A stretch of 7,415 nucleotides of DNA, taken from Candidatus Hodarchaeota archaeon (GTDB taxonomy: Archaea > Asgardarchaeota > Heimdallarchaeia > Hodarchaeales > Hodarchaeaceae). The translations under genes and the position numbers were made by a program. The notes beneath the pieces were generated by a model that had not been told where the DNA came from, did not search any database, and saw only the letters and a list, made by a program, of their open reading frames with translations. Positions within the stretch are counted from its first letter, which is position 1. Each line of letters opens with the position of its first letter. The stretch spans positions 1 to 7,415 of the forward strand of contig JAUUVJ010000195.1 of NCBI GenBank assembly GCA_030589605.1. The letters are read 5' to 3'. Below are positions 6,269-7,415 of the stretch, piece after piece.

Positions 6269-6835
6269 TTAAGAACTTAATTCTTTCCCTAAATTGTATG
6301 CTTTAGTCATTAAATCTGTATTTTTTTCTATTTCTCCTATAGCTGAAGCGCTTCCATGAATGATCCCTGCTATTTCAGCACCAATATATTTGAAAGTATC
6401 TTTGAAAGAGTTTATGGCATTAATAGCTCCTGATGAAACTTGATCTACATCTCCATAAGTTAGAATTATTCCAATACGCTTATCTTTCATCAATTGTTTG
6501 TTTGGTTCAACTAGGCCATACAACCTATCAATGAATAATTTTGTTTGAGCACTCATATTGAACCAGTAGATTGGACTGCTGATAACAACTGAATTAGCTG
6601 TTCGAATAGCTGGATAGATTTGTTGCATATCATCATCAATGATACATTCTTTTTTGGGTTTCTTAATGCATGCATTACAGGCATTACATGGGTTAATGTT
6701 CATTTTTTGAATAAAAAATTCCTCTATCTCTGCTCCATTGTCTTTTGCGCCTTTTGCTAGAGAATCAGCAAGTACACAACTATTTCCGCTTTTACGTGGA
6801 CTCCCTTTAATGATAACTAACTTTTTACTCGACAT
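6269..6835 (-). CDS. Isf-like iron-sulfur flavoprotein (NADPH-dependent FMN reductase family)
   Basis: A 188-aa flavodoxin-fold redox protein, about the length of methanogen Isf (around 190 aa). The N-terminal strand and phosphate loop, VIIKGSPRKSGNS at 7-19, bind FMN. C50, C53, C56 and C64 form CX2CX2CX7C, the compact cysteine motif known to hold a [4Fe-4S] cluster in Isf. SSPIYWFNMSAQTKLFIDR is the second family signature, at the FMN and dimer interface. Isf proteins pass electrons from ferredoxin to FMN and on to acceptors such as O2 or H2O2, so an oxidative-stress or electron-shuttle role in an anaerobe is likely. There are no membrane or signal segments. The ATG at 6835 has no Shine-Dalgarno and a T/A-rich leader. 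The gene converges on the aminotransferase and is probably expressed on its own. Confidence 0.9.
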   Translation of the reverse strand: MSSKKLVIIKGSPRKSGNSCVLADSLAKGAKDNGAEIEEFFIQKMNINPCNACNACIKKPKKECIIDDDMQQIYPAIRTANSVVISSPIYWFNMSAQTKLFIDRLYGLVEPNKQLMKDKRIGIILTYGDVDQVSSGAINAINSFKDTFKYIGAEIAGIIHGSASAIGEIEKNTDLMTKAYNLGKELSS

Positions 6836-6866
6836 CTTTTATCAATTAATGAATAAAAAAATGTGA

Positions 6867-6878
6867 TTTTTAAATAAT
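6867..6878 (-). promoter_or_regulatory. TATA-box candidate for the flavoprotein gene
   Basis: The minus strand reads TTATTTAAAAAT, centred about 37 bases before the ATG. It would give a short leader of about 12 bases, consistent with the lack of a Shine-Dalgarno. Confidence 0.35.
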
Positions 6879-6904
6879 ATTGATCTGGCAATAAGATCTC
6901 TAGG

Positions 6905-6911
6905 AAAAAAA
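6905..6911 (-). terminator. T7 tract after the Roadblock-like gene
   Basis: Seven T in a row on the minus strand, 31 bases after the TAA at 6942-6944. It fits hairpin-free archaeal termination and separates this gene from the flavoprotein gene downstream. Confidence 0.4.
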
Positions 6912-6941
6912 GGATCAAATCGAAGAGATGAACCGAATTCA

Positions 6942-7415
6942 TTACCAAAAAGCTTCTATTATATCTCCTATCCGCGAATATGTAGTTTCAAGGTCATCTT
7001 TGTCAACAAAAATTACGATTGCATATGGAAAAATATTGAACATCACACAATAAAAATGTTGAGACAAAGCTATTTCAAATCCATCAACATGGAATGAAGT
7101 TCGGATAGACAGTTCTAAAAGGGTCTTGATAGCAGCTGAAACTTCTTCACTAAAAGCACTGAATCGTTCAGAAGAAAGATGGGTATATATTTTACTCATT
7201 TCTGGTCTAGAAAATATCAGCATATTTTCAAAAATACGATCTTCATAACTGCTTATTAAATCTAATAGCTTGCTTAGTTTCGCTGCATCAATATGGATTA
7301 AAGAGGAATAAGCTTCAGAACATTCCTCTGAAAAATCATACGACTCATCATCTAAAATAAAGTCAGGTTCAGTTAGTCTCTCTAATAGTTCTCGATATTT
7401 TGTTTCAAATTTAAC
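6942..7415 (-). CDS. C-terminal part of an unknown protein with a Roadblock/LC7-like end
   Basis: The frame is open from the right edge (first full codon GTT at 7415) to TAA at 6942: 157 residues, N-terminus missing. The ATG at 7223 is internal, not the start, because the same frame continues upstream with similar composition. The first half is acidic (TEPDFILDDESYDFSEE). From about residue 55 the predicted order is helix (AAKLSKLLDLISS), strand (NMLIFSR), helix (ERFSAFSEEVSAAIKTLLEL), two or three strands (FEIALS, FYCVMF, YAIVIFVD) and a last helix (DLETTYSRIGDIIEAFW). This order matches Roadblock/LC7 domains, which bind or regulate small GTPases and are numerous in Asgard archaea. It is an inference from pattern; a longin-like or unrelated alpha/beta fold is the alternative. 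No catalytic motif was seen. Confidence 0.7.
   Translation of the reverse strand, partial: VKFETKYRELLERLTEPDFILDDESYDFSEECSEAYSSLIHIDAAKLSKLLDLISSYEDRIFENMLIFSRPEMSKIYTHLSSERFSAFSEEVSAAIKTLLELSIRTSFHVDGFEIALSQHFYCVMFNIFPYAIVIFVDKDDLETTYSRIGDIIEAFW

Overview
The window looks like chromosomal DNA from an AT-rich archaeon, most plausibly an Asgard lineage (Lokiarchaeia/Heimdallarchaeia-like). Three things point there: a free-standing Ras/Rab-type small GTPase with an AGQPRF switch-II motif, a probable Roadblock/LC7-like protein in the same neighbourhood, and an F420/ferredoxin-era anaerobe type iron-sulfur flavoprotein. TTG and GTG starts and T-rich archaeal-style gene ends fit as well. The lineage is inferred, because no rRNA or tRNA is present to confirm it.

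Layout. Positions 1-1671 (minus) hold a large ORF that is still open at the left edge, 557 codons of an ATP-type phosphoenolpyruvate carboxykinase. It follows a 490-base AT-rich gap that contains one doubtful 57-codon ORF and a good TATA-like element for the carboxykinase. Positions 2161-2742 (minus) hold the small GTPase, started by TTG with a clear Shine-Dalgarno. The next 935 bases, up to the plus-strand genes, carry a convincing 42-aa gene on the minus strand at 3082-3210 and otherwise only AT-rich, apparently regulatory or non-functional DNA. Positions 3678-4862 and 4868-6232 (plus) form a tight two-gene operon: a zinc-ribbon threonine-synthase-like PLP enzyme and a class III aminotransferase of the 2,4-diaminobutyrate/ornithine type. 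Facing it, positions 6269-6835 (minus) encode an Isf-like iron-sulfur flavoprotein. Positions 6942-7415 (minus) hold the C-terminal 157 residues of a protein that enters from the right edge and whose end resembles a Roadblock/LC7 fold.

How the genes fit together. The carboxykinase makes PEP from oxaloacetate, which also feeds the aspartate family. The PLP operon probably works on four-carbon amino acids derived from aspartate semialdehyde, although its exact substrates cannot be read from sequence. The GTPase and the Roadblock-like protein belong to the eukaryote-like GTPase/regulator repertoire of Asgard archaea. They are separated by unrelated genes, so a direct partnership is only a possibility.

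There is no sign of a mobile element, CRISPR array or defence cassette. The points most worth a second look are the unassigned PLP pair, the divergent carboxykinase with an inserted segment, the uncatalogued 42-aa gene and the Roadblock-like partial protein.
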